Origin: Planctomycetota bacterium
GTDB taxonomy: Bacteria > Planctomycetota > UBA1135 > GCA-002686595
DNA: 64,000 nucleotides
Assembly (NCBI GenBank): GCA_029259635.1
Contig: JAJDEU010000051.1
Span: 124,001 to 188,000, forward strand
Reading direction: 5' to 3'
Shown here: positions 53,512 through 60,950 of the stretch, piece by piece
Position numbering within the stretch: position 1 is the stretch's first letter
How the letters are laid out: every line of letters begins with the position of its first letter
The notes under the pieces: generated by a model
The model's database searches: none
The model's input: the letters and a program-made list of their open reading frames with translations, nothing else
What the model was told of the DNA's origin: nothing
Made by a program: the position numbers and the translations under genes

Positions 53512-55208
53512 TGGTCTCTATCCGGCTCCGCCGTGTCCGTACTGAAGGATGTCAAAAACGAATCCGCGAAAAGCGAGAGCTCAAATGCCTGATACTCGTC
53601 GGCTGGAAAGAAGCCTTCTTGAAAGCCGGCCTTCCCAAACGACTGGAGTAGATCGGCGCGATTCGAGATCACATGCATCGGTATGTCAAAGCTGGAATCG
53701 TAATCGGAGAGGTCGCCAATTCCCGGCGGTTGGTGGTCGCCGAGAAGGATCACGATGGAGGGGCGTTCCAGCTCGCAGACGAATCCGACCATCGTCTTCA
53801 AGCTGTAGGCGATCGTGTCGGCGTATCCCGATTCGGCATTCGGACAATTGGACAAGGCAAGCACGTCGATCGGATAGGTCTTCTCGGGAAAGCGATTGAA
53901 GCTGTTCGGGGCGCGCACCTCGCTCCACTTTTCGAAGTAGGGCGGAATCATGCTGAAGGGTGCGTGACTGGTGACCGACACGTACTGCATGAAGATGGGC
54001 TGAGTGCTGGGCTGGATCTCCTCTTCGAGCAGGTAAGCGAGCGCAAACTGGTCCGGCATGAACCCCCAGTGATAGGTGTGCCCGGTGTAGTCGAAGGCGT
54101 CGTTGAAGATGTCCTCTTGGAAGCCAAAAAACTTGCCTTCGGGCCATTCGGCTGTTGTTGCCGGTTGGACGTTGAGCGTGCGGTAGTTCGCGGCATTGAA
54201 GCGATGTGGCAGAGGCTTTAAATCGCTCGCGAGTAGGCTGGCGAAGTAGTGCTTGCTTCGCACGATGCAACCGGCCAAGAACTGCGCGTGCGCGAGCGAG
54301 GAGCTTCCGCCCGAGACCGAAGACGTGGCGTAGCTACTGCAGACATAGAAGCCCGCTTGATCGAGTTGGGAGGTGAGCTCTGTCGCGAGATCGTCGAGGG
54401 CTTGACGGCGCTCTGGTTTACGAATGAGCGAGCGGCCGTAGGACTCGACGAACAAGACGAAGACGTCGGCGCCTTCCAGTCGGGCGAGGTTCGAAGGGGC
54501 GGCTTCGCGCTCTCGATGGAGCTTCGGCAGGGACTCCCGGAACTCCCGGTGTAGGCCCCACTCGAGTACCGTGACGTCCAGTTCTTGCGCGACGTCGAGG
54601 AGGACAGGCGCCTGCGTAAACCCGTTAGCGTCGAGTTGCAGAGCCAAGCTGCCCGTCACTCCCGCGGTCCCAAAGACGAGCCAGAGCTGGGCGCTCATCC
54701 GCCTCGGTCCGGCGGTCGGAGCGAGCAAGAGCAGGTAGCTCACAAGTCGATAGATCACGACGAGGGCGAGGACTGTGGCGAGCCCGAGCCCGATGATCCA
54801 GAGCACGCGACCTGGACCGCTCGTATGCAGAAAGGCGATGTGAACCAGGCCCGGCAACATCATCACATCGTTGTAGACGACGAGGGGTTTGCCGTAGAGG
54901 TCGGGAACGAGCGTGGAGGCGCCGCGGAAGATCGGGATAAAAGCGAGAATCGAAGTGAAGCAGATAGCGGGGATCGGGCGCGATCGAATAAGTAGCGCGA
55001 GAGCGAGCGCGAGGGCGAGCAGGAAAAACAAATCGGGGCTCGGGCGGAGCAGGGCATCGAGTGTGCTCTCGGAATCCCATGGGAAGCGAATCGAGAGAAA
55101 GAGTTGTAGTGCGGCCAGCGAGGCGAACCAGGGGAGCGCACGGGGGCCGCTCGACGGAGGTGCGGCCAGCGCTTGTCGCTCGTCTGGCTGGAGAGCTGAG
55201 CTATCCAT
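53508..55208 (-). CDS. LTA-synthase-like membrane alkaline-phosphatase-superfamily protein
   Basis: 566 aa from ATG 55208, which overlaps the methyltransferase stop by eight bases; a TTG five codons earlier is possible. Five or so membrane spans occupy about 20-200. The extracytoplasmic catalytic domain starts GADVFVLFVESYGRS, has 'SGGSSSLAHAQFLAG' where the nucleophile Thr/Ser of LTA synthase sits, and ends with the metal site VILLGDHQPPG. Such enzymes move glycerol-phosphate, phosphoethanolamine or similar groups from a lipid to an acceptor. Lipoteichoic acid itself is not expected here. It follows a phospholipid-synthesis-like gene set in the same operon. Confidence 0.85.
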   Translation of the reverse strand: MDSSALQPDERQALAAPPSSGPRALPWFASLAALQLFLSIRFPWDSESTLDALLRPSPDLFFLLALALALALLIRSRPIPAICFTSILAFIPIFRGASTLVPDLYGKPLVVYNDVMMLPGLVHIAFLHTSGPGRVLWIIGLGLATVLALVVIYRLVSYLLLLAPTAGPRRMSAQLWLVFGTAGVTGSLALQLDANGFTQAPVLLDVAQELDVTVLEWGLHREFRESLPKLHREREAAPSNLARLEGADVFVLFVESYGRSLIRKPERRQALDDLATELTSQLDQAGFYVCSSYATSSVSGGSSSLAHAQFLAGCIVRSKHYFASLLASDLKPLPHRFNAANYRTLNVQPATTAEWPEGKFFGFQEDIFNDAFDYTGHTYHWGFMPDQFALAYLLEEEIQPSTQPIFMQYVSVTSHAPFSMIPPYFEKWSEVRAPNSFNRFPEKTYPIDVLALSNCPNAESGYADTIAYSLKTMVGFVCELERPSIVILLGDHQPPGIGDLSDYDSSFDIPMHVISNRADLLQSFGKAGFQEGFFPADEYQAFELSLFADSFLTSFSTDTAEPDRDQ

Positions 55209-56079
55209 CAGTTGCGCTCGCAATCAGGCAGCGGTAGTTCATTTGCCCGGCGCCATACAGGCGTTCGAGACACACTCCCCCTAAGAAGGCGTCGAGCATT
55301 CTTCGCAGATCGGCGGTCGGTGCCCAGGCTCGAAGTCGTCCTAATCGGCGGGAGCTTATTCGGAGCTGCTCTTCACTGCGGTGAGGAACCTGCGTCGTCA
55401 GGTCGATCTCTTCGGTAATCGAGAGCCCGGCAGCCTCAAGAGCTTTGCAGTAGTCCGTCCGGCTGTAGATTCGTTTCGTTGCCCACAAGCGCAGGAGCTC
55501 GCGCGCGTCATCGGTGCCCGCGACGGATGAATCGATCGCCATGTCCTCGACGATGGCGATCTGTCCGCGGTCGGCGAGCGCACCTGTCAAGTGGGGGAGC
55601 GTGACGGCGAGATCGGGAGAGTGAAAGAGGGTCTCGATCGAGAGCAAGAGATCGAAGGTGCGGTCTGCGAGCGGAGAGTCGAAGCTGGAGACCTGAAAGC
55701 GAGACCGCCGGTCGAGTCCGAGGCGAGCGGCTTCGCGCTTCGCGACTTGAATCTGATAAGTGCTGAGACTGATTCCATCGAGCTCGGCCGTTGGCACGCG
55801 TGCGCCCAACGAGAAGAGGGACGCACCGAACCCGCAGCCGACGTCGAGGACGGAGAGCGAAGGAACGGATGGTTCGGGCAGCAGTCTGTCCCACAGCCAG
55901 TCATGCAGGCCGCCGGTTCCGGCAGCGGGGCCAGCTCCGTTCGGCGGGTTGAGACGCTTGTGCATCTCGAGTCCGACCCCAGCTGCCGTTCTCGACAGCC
56001 GGCGACGCCAGAACTGGTAGCGTGCGAGATCGTCGTACAACTGACCCAGCTCGCGTTCGCCTGCAGCTCCGAGCTTCAC
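55201..56079 (-). CDS. Class I SAM-dependent methyltransferase (operon copy 2)
   Basis: 292 aa from GTG 56079 in a GTGA overlap. The SAM site is SVLDVGCGFGASLFSLG, with 'AELDGISLSTYQIQVAKREA' as motif II and 'FDLLLSIETLFHS' as motif IV. Together these recall the gamma-tocopherol/sterol/SgcM-type small-molecule methyltransferases with an N-terminal helical cap (about 1-75). The substrate is unknown. It is clearly different from its upstream neighbour, so the pathway has at least two soluble methyl transfers. Confidence 0.88.
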   Translation of the reverse strand: MKLGAAGERELGQLYDDLARYQFWRRRLSRTAAGVGLEMHKRLNPPNGAGPAAGTGGLHDWLWDRLLPEPSVPSLSVLDVGCGFGASLFSLGARVPTAELDGISLSTYQIQVAKREAARLGLDRRSRFQVSSFDSPLADRTFDLLLSIETLFHSPDLAVTLPHLTGALADRGQIAIVEDMAIDSSVAGTDDARELLRLWATKRIYSRTDYCKALEAAGLSITEEIDLTTQVPHRSEEQLRISSRRLGRLRAWAPTADLRRMLDAFLGGVCLERLYGAGQMNYRCLIASATDG

Positions 56080-56819
56080 GCGCTCTCCGCTCCTCGCTTC
56101 TTCAGGATAAAGATGAACTCGTTGACGTAGCGCATGGGAATCAGCGGCTCGGCAATCTTCTCATCCGTCGAAAGGTCGCGCGCGCGCTCCCCCGGCAACA
56201 ATCGACGCAGTCGTTGTCGCGGCCACTGATCGGCGTAGACCGAGAGCACCTCCAAGCCGACGTCCTTGAAGAGCGTCTCCCACTGGTCTCGATCGAGCGC
56301 ATCCTGATGTCCGGTCGTGTTCTTCTGCCTCAGAAGTTTGCACCACAGGAGCCAAGTCAATGTGGCTGAATTTCGCACCATGAAACAAAGCCGAGCGTCG
56401 GGGCGGGCGACGCGGATCATCTCTTGAAGCGCGGCGCGGCGGTCAAAGAAGCGCTCGATCGCTCCAACGCAGGTGATGTAGTCGAACTCTTCATCCTTGA
56501 AGGGCAGCCGCTCCGCATTGCCCTGATGCAAGCTCGCCTCGGGCACATATTCTTCCGCAATGTCGAGCGCAGAACGAGAGACATCGAGTCCGCTCGGCTT
56601 CAACCCCCGCATGGCCGAAGCCTTGAGCAGCAAGCCCGGACCACAGGCGACATCGAGATGCTTTGCTCCCGCACGAGCTTCGAGCAACTGCAGGAAGATC
56701 GGATAGGCAGCGAGCGGTCGCAGGTATTCGAAACCGGCCGTCTCGTAGGTGTGGTCGAACCAGGCGGTGACGTCCTGCTGCTTCGCATCCGCGCTGGTTG
56801 TCTCAGTGGAGTCCGTCAT
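56076..56819 (-). CDS. Class I SAM-dependent methyltransferase (operon copy 1)
   Basis: 247 aa. The Rossmann core starts KHLDVACGPGLLLKASAMRG (SAM loop), followed by 'GLDVSRSALDIAEEYVPEASLHQGNAERLPF' and 'EFDYITCVGAIERFFDRRAALQEMIRVARPDARLCF', the UbiE/Methyltransf_11 pattern. A C-terminal extension of about 70 residues includes an Arg/Leu-rich helix. It begins 12 bases after the ICMT-like gene and overlaps the next methyltransferase by four bases. Confidence 0.9.
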   Translation of the reverse strand: MTDSTETTSADAKQQDVTAWFDHTYETAGFEYLRPLAAYPIFLQLLEARAGAKHLDVACGPGLLLKASAMRGLKPSGLDVSRSALDIAEEYVPEASLHQGNAERLPFKDEEFDYITCVGAIERFFDRRAALQEMIRVARPDARLCFMVRNSATLTWLLWCKLLRQKNTTGHQDALDRDQWETLFKDVGLEVLSVYADQWPRQRLRRLLPGERARDLSTDEKIAEPLIPMRYVNEFIFILKKRGAESA

Positions 56820-56831
56820 CTTTTTAAGCGC

Positions 56832-57476
56832 CTAGTGATGGCTGGGAAACAGTGGGACATAGCGCGGGACGCTCGCGAGATAGGCCCGGTAGTCGGTCCC
56901 CATTCGCTGAGAGAGGTGATTCTCCTCCATGAGGACGCGGCGGTGCATGTTGAGGATGTACGGGAAGAAACCCACGAAGAGAACGACGCACGGGAACAGC
57001 AGCGCGTTCCCGATGTAGAAGGTATACATACCGACCAGGCCCGGATTGCGGGACAGCGTAAAGAGTCCCTTTGCGGAGAGCACGTCAGAGCTTTGACTCT
57101 TACGAAGCTGCAGGACGGAGTAGAAGGTCAGAGTCCTTCCGAAGATCACGAAACTGCCGCCCAGCACTTGGACTATCGGATTCTGAAGGACCTCGACCGG
57201 CAGCAGGTGGTCGAGGATCTCGGGAAACATCACGGCGGCGAGCGGAATGGAAAACATCGCGATGCCGAGTGCCGTCGGGAGTGTGAACTGAAGCAGCTTG
57301 GAGAGGAGCGATCGGTTGCGCGCTCGATGCAAAGCGCTCGTCGGGTCCGAAGGCGAATCCCCATCGGCTTTGAAGATGAGTTGGTAGGTCGAAGCCTCGC
57401 TCGGTATGGGAAAGACCGTGAGTTCAATCACGAGCGACAGGTAAGCCGTGATGATGAGCCAGGAAGTCGGGGACAT
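56832..57476 (-). CDS. ICMT/phospholipid-methyltransferase-like membrane protein
   Basis: 214 aa from ATG 57476; a TTG nine bases earlier is possible. Five membrane spans are likely. The C-terminal half has the isoprenylcysteine-methyltransferase/PEMT pattern: GLFTLSRNPGLVGMYTFYIGNALLFP (the R-N/H-P-x-Y/M-x-G motif), then RRVLMEENHLSQRMGTDYRAYLASVPRYVP, where the E-E and the R-Y-P region bind SAM. Such enzymes methylate lipid or lipid-linked groups in the membrane. Together with the phosphatidyltransferase upstream it points to a membrane-embedded product. Confidence 0.87.
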   Translation of the reverse strand: MSPTSWLIITAYLSLVIELTVFPIPSEASTYQLIFKADGDSPSDPTSALHRARNRSLLSKLLQFTLPTALGIAMFSIPLAAVMFPEILDHLLPVEVLQNPIVQVLGGSFVIFGRTLTFYSVLQLRKSQSSDVLSAKGLFTLSRNPGLVGMYTFYIGNALLFPCVVLFVGFFPYILNMHRRVLMEENHLSQRMGTDYRAYLASVPRYVPLFPSHH

Positions 57477-57496
57477 TGCGCTCAAGGACTCGGGGG

Positions 57497-58249
57497 TTAG
57501 CGAGGCGTGGAGACTTCGCGCGAGTGCCGCAGCAAGAACCCGGCGTCGCTTGAGAATGAATAGGCCAAGAGCAGGACGGCTAAGCCGCTTGCGATACCAC
57601 GCACGAGCTCTCCGAATGCGGGAAAGAGGCTCGCGAGCAGTAAGCTCTGTACGAGCGCGCAGATAATTCGGCCGCGGTTATTATTTCCCTCGCAGGGTTT
57701 CGTGTCGGTGCTCTTCAGCCCTTTTGCGCTCATCGCGAAGACGAACACGTATTTGAATGCGGGCAACAAGAGCGTCCAAGCTCCTGCGCCGGTCAGGCAG
57801 GCCGCGAAGATGGAGAGCACCAGGGTTGTGAACTGGTCGGTCTCCATGTCGAGGATGGCGCCCTCCTCGGATGCGCCGAATCTTCGCGCAACCCAGCCGT
57901 CGAAGAGATCGGAGACGACGACCACGAAAGCCAAGCTCCAGGCCGCAACATCAAATCGTCCGGTGGATAGGACGAGTGCGGAGAGAGCAAGGAGCGCGAG
58001 GAAGCGCGCGAGTGTCACCCAATCCGCGGCTTGGCGCCCTGTGCGCAATTGCTTCCAGAGAGTGAAGTACGAATAAATGAGCAACGCGAGAGCGGTCCAA
58101 GACCAGGCACTCGTGTTAGGTATTCGGTCTGTCGCTGCGGGCGAACTGACTACTATCCAGCCGACGACGGCGAGGCAGGGCAGCCAGATTGCGGCCTGGA
58201 CCTGGCACCACCTTTGGCGGGCTCGTTCTTCAAAACCGGAGAGAGGCAT
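57497..58249 (-). CDS. CDP-alcohol phosphatidyltransferase-family membrane enzyme
   Basis: 250 aa from ATG 58249; a TTG would add 23 residues. Six or so membrane spans. The signature D-x2-D-G-x2-A-R-x8-G-x3-D-x3-D is complete in SDLFDGWVARRFGASEEGAI followed by LDMETDQ, so the enzyme should be active: it transfers a phosphatidyl (or similar) group from a CDP-linked donor to an alcohol. The alcohol is unknown. It is the first gene of the six-gene leftward operon, divergent from the RibD-like gene. Confidence 0.9.
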   Translation of the reverse strand: MPLSGFEERARQRWCQVQAAIWLPCLAVVGWIVVSSPAATDRIPNTSAWSWTALALLIYSYFTLWKQLRTGRQAADWVTLARFLALLALSALVLSTGRFDVAAWSLAFVVVVSDLFDGWVARRFGASEEGAILDMETDQFTTLVLSIFAACLTGAGAWTLLLPAFKYVFVFAMSAKGLKSTDTKPCEGNNNRGRIICALVQSLLLASLFPAFGELVRGIASGLAVLLLAYSFSSDAGFLLRHSREVSTPR

Positions 58250-58476
58250 GGATGGCGGTGATATGAGTGGAGTGCTCGGAGGCGTCCAGAAGGCGTACCG
58301 GAGGGAGTCCCGATTCAAACCGCTCCACTGATGAATTTACCCTATGCCGCGCGTTTCGATGGTAGATTGTTGATCGTGCCTTTTGGATCGCGGGCAGAAG
58401 ACTGCCCGGTGCGAACCGAACGCTCTTCCGAGGCACCGATCCGATTCACCAGACCCATCCCCTCGATTCCCTCTCT
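58250..58476. promoter_or_regulatory. Divergent control region of the pterin/flavin-like cluster
   Basis: 227 bases between the two operon starts. It contains a 7-bp hairpin (CGGGCAG 58391-58397 with CTGCCCG 58402-58408, loop AAGA) and an AT-rich patch at 58363-58368 (TAGATT) that could be a -10. I looked for the FMN riboswitch (RFN) pattern because of the RibA/RibD genes and did not find it. Confidence 0.45.
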
Positions 58477-59568
58477 ATGGTCTGTGAACTTGTAGATTCT
58501 GCGGCGCAGGCCTTATGGCCCTCGCTACTTCAGCTTCGACAGTTTCTCGCCACTTCAGCTGCGCAAGAAGCCGACCAAGTTGCGTTCGTTCTTGGTTCGG
58601 GGGGCTGGGAGCTCATCACGGATCGGTCCGAATTGGAACGCGCCCGTCAGGCTTCGAACCCCACGCTCTTCCTGCCGCTGAACTCGACGGCAGCGCTTCC
58701 CGAAGGGCTGAACGTCTACTTAAACGAAGAGTTTCAGGCCGGAGGCTCTCCCATGCGAATGGGCGACCGTCCGCTCGAGCTCGCTGCAAGCTCCGTCTTC
58801 CGGGTCTACCTCCCGATGATCCTGGGCGGGTTTCTGGCTCGCAAGCGGGGAAAGCTCTTCGTCACGGCTCATGTGGCGCAGACTCTTGACGGGCGCATCG
58901 CCTGTCTGAACGGTCACTCGCAGTGGATTAGTAATCACGCAAACCTGGTTCACAGCCATCGCCTTCGCGCGCTTCACGACGGAGTGTTGGTCGGCCGCGG
59001 TACGGTTGAGAGTGACGATCCGGCTTTGACGGTTCGCCACGTCGGCGGCACGGACCCGCGTCGAATCGTGCTCAACGGGAGCGCAAGTCTCCTGAAGGAA
59101 GCTCCCACTCGCTTTCAAGTTCTGCGCGACTCCGGCTGCCTGCTCATCACTTCCGAGGAGAATCGCCGAGAGGTGGAAGAGCAGCATTCCGTGACTCGCG
59201 AGTCGTCCGTTGAAGTGCTCGGCGTCGAGCTCGCTGCCGGTGAATCTTGCTCGTCTCAGATACTGACTGACGTTCTCCTCGCGCGCGGAATTCACTCCGT
59301 CTTTCTCGAGGGTGGAAGCACGACCCTCTCGAAATTCTTCGACGCCCGTGCGATCGACCTGCTGCATGTGCACTTCGCCCCGATTATTCTCGGTTCGGGC
59401 ATTCCCAGCTTTTCGCTCCCGGAAGTCGAGAAGGTGCAGCTCGCGCGCCGCATGACCACCGCTCACTTCGTCCTCGATGGCGAGCTCTTGATCGAGTGCC
59501 GCGGGCAGTCGAACGAGTCGAACTCCCAGGCGGATTCACCGGCGGTCCTCTCCGAAAGCCGACCGTGA
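58477..59568 (+). CDS. RibD C-terminal-type pyrimidine reductase with extra N-terminal domain
   Basis: 363 aa. Residues about 126-355 are the RibD_C/DHFR-like reductase: KLFVTAHVAQTLDGRIA, 'HSQWISNHANLVHSHRLRALHDGVLVGRGTVESDDP', DPRRIVLNGSA and 'FLEGGSTTLSKFF'. This domain reduces the ribosyl to the ribityl side chain of the GTP-derived pyrimidine using NAD(P)H. No deaminase domain is present. Residues 1-125 form an extra domain of unknown function. Standalone reductases of this type occur in fungi and archaea, where reduction precedes deamination. It overlaps the next gene by one base. Confidence 0.88.
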   Translation: MVCELVDSAAQALWPSLLQLRQFLATSAAQEADQVAFVLGSGGWELITDRSELERARQASNPTLFLPLNSTAALPEGLNVYLNEEFQAGGSPMRMGDRPLELAASSVFRVYLPMILGGFLARKRGKLFVTAHVAQTLDGRIACLNGHSQWISNHANLVHSHRLRALHDGVLVGRGTVESDDPALTVRHVGGTDPRRIVLNGSASLLKEAPTRFQVLRDSGCLLITSEENRREVEEQHSVTRESSVEVLGVELAAGESCSSQILTDVLLARGIHSVFLEGGSTTLSKFFDARAIDLLHVHFAPIILGSGIPSFSLPEVEKVQLARRMTTAHFVLDGELLIECRGQSNESNSQADSPAVLSESRP

Positions 59569-60557
59569 TGGAGACTCTCGATACCACGGCTTACTGGGTT
59601 GAGTCTCCCGGTGTCGGAGTCTTGAAACCGGAACGAGTCGCGGCGAACCCGACCCGTGGCTCGAGTCTGATTCAGGCGACTTGGAGCGCGGTGAGCTCGG
59701 GAACAGAGCGGCTTGTCGGGCTCGGCCGCGTCTCTCAAGAGCTGAATGAGTCGATGGCTTGTCGATACATGGACGGCGGCTTCGAGCTCCCGCTCAAGTA
59801 CGGTTACTGCTTGGTCGGGAGGGGACTTGAAGGTGCTCTCGCGGGCAAAGCGATCTTCGTCATGCACCCGCACCAGAGCCTCGCAGAGGTCCGTGATGAG
59901 GACGCCACCGTCTTGCCTGCCGACTTGCCAACCCAGCGCGCGGCACTGATTCCGAACCTGGAGACCGCGCTTAACGCAGTCTGGGATGCCGAACTCACGG
60001 CAGACGAGAGCGCTTGCGTGATTGGAGCCGGTTCGGTCGGGTTGCTGGTTGCGTACACGATTTGGAGGACCAGCGGACGCGCGGTTTGTCTGATCGAGAG
60101 GGACGAGGAGCGGCGCGCATTCGCGGCGACTCTGCCCTGGTGCGATGAGGCCTTCGATCCAATGCAGACCAGGGCCGGTCCATTCAACGTCGCCTTCCAT
60201 ACGACCGGCAGTCCATCGGGCCTCCAGTCCGCTCTGGATTCGGTTGGATTCGAGGGCCGGGTGATTGAGCTCTCCTGGTACGGCGACCAGTCGGTGAGCC
60301 TGAAGCTCGGCACGGACTTTCACTATGGACGCAAGCGCATCATCGCTTCACAAGTCGGCACGATTGCTGTCAACCATCGGGACTCCCACGACTACAAGCG
60401 GAGGCTGGACGAGGTCTTGGCTCTCTTGGACGAGCCTGAACTCGACCGACTACTCGGCGCACCCGTGCCTTTCGCTTCGATGCCCGAGTTCATGACCTCG
60501 CTCTACCGCGGCGACGCCACAGCGCCGCTACCTCTAATTCAGTATGAAGGTTTTTGA
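59568..60557 (+). CDS. BchC-like medium-chain dehydrogenase/reductase
   Basis: 329 aa from ATG 59568 (TGATG overlap with the previous stop). The N-terminal part shows SSGTERLVGLG and KYGYCLVGRGLEG, then VMHPHQSLAEV, and the nucleotide fold starts CVIGAGSVGLLVAYTIW. The C-terminal part has 'ELSWYGDQSVSLKLG' and 'ASQVG'. The zinc-ligand cysteines of ordinary alcohol dehydrogenases are not where expected. The closest pattern I know is the family of BchC-like/zinc-binding dehydrogenases, which oxidise or reduce side-chain alcohols. From memory, I have seen such a gene beside PTPS-like genes in alphaproteobacteria; I cannot check it here. Confidence 0.82.
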   Translation: METLDTTAYWVESPGVGVLKPERVAANPTRGSSLIQATWSAVSSGTERLVGLGRVSQELNESMACRYMDGGFELPLKYGYCLVGRGLEGALAGKAIFVMHPHQSLAEVRDEDATVLPADLPTQRAALIPNLETALNAVWDAELTADESACVIGAGSVGLLVAYTIWRTSGRAVCLIERDEERRAFAATLPWCDEAFDPMQTRAGPFNVAFHTTGSPSGLQSALDSVGFEGRVIELSWYGDQSVSLKLGTDFHYGRKRIIASQVGTIAVNHRDSHDYKRRLDEVLALLDEPELDRLLGAPVPFASMPEFMTSLYRGDATAPLPLIQYEGF

Positions 60558-60560
60558 GAC

Positions 60561-60947
60561 ATGTTTAGCGTAGCCGTAAAGGACCACATCATGATCGCCC
60601 ACAGCTTTCGCGGTGAAGTCTTTGGTCCCGCCCGTGCCTTGCATGGAGCGACCTTTGTGATCACCACGGAGTATCGCTCGAAAGACCTGGACGAGGACGG
60701 AATCGTGATCGACATCGGCAAGGCCATCGATGTTCTCGCGGAGGTTCTCGCACCGCTGCGCTACAAGAATCTGGATGACCTTTCGGAGTTCAAAGATCAA
60801 AACACGACCACCGAATACCTCGCGCGTTATGTGCATACGGAGGTCTCGAATCGGGTGCGCTCGTTCTTCGGCGGAGACTTACGCGTCGTCTTGGAAGAGA
60901 GCCACGTCGCTTGGGGAAGCTACGAAGCGCCGGTAGGGAGTGAGTGA
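60561..60947 (+). CDS. 6-pyruvoyl-tetrahydropterin-synthase/QueD-like protein, catalytic residues altered
   Basis: 128 aa, 3 bases after the dehydrogenase. The T-fold is clear: FSVAVKDHIMIAHSF, a central HGATF, VIDIGKAIDVLAEVLAPL, 'LRYKNLDDL', NTTTEYLARYVH and the LEESHVAWGSYEA end. QueD has a catalytic Cys four residues before HGH; here that position is Ala24. The second zinc His of HGH is Ala30, and the catalytic His in LDH is Asp73. His14 and His28 remain. The protein probably binds a pterin-like compound but catalyses something else, or acts in another reaction. The length matches the family. Confidence 0.85.
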   Translation: MFSVAVKDHIMIAHSFRGEVFGPARALHGATFVITTEYRSKDLDEDGIVIDIGKAIDVLAEVLAPLRYKNLDDLSEFKDQNTTTEYLARYVHTEVSNRVRSFFGGDLRVVLEESHVAWGSYEAPVGSE

Positions 60948-60950
60948 GCA

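Noticed and set aside
58250-58476. FMN riboswitch upstream of the RibD/RibA-like operon
   Set aside because: The conserved RFN sequence blocks are not present; only a simple 7-bp hairpin is seen.
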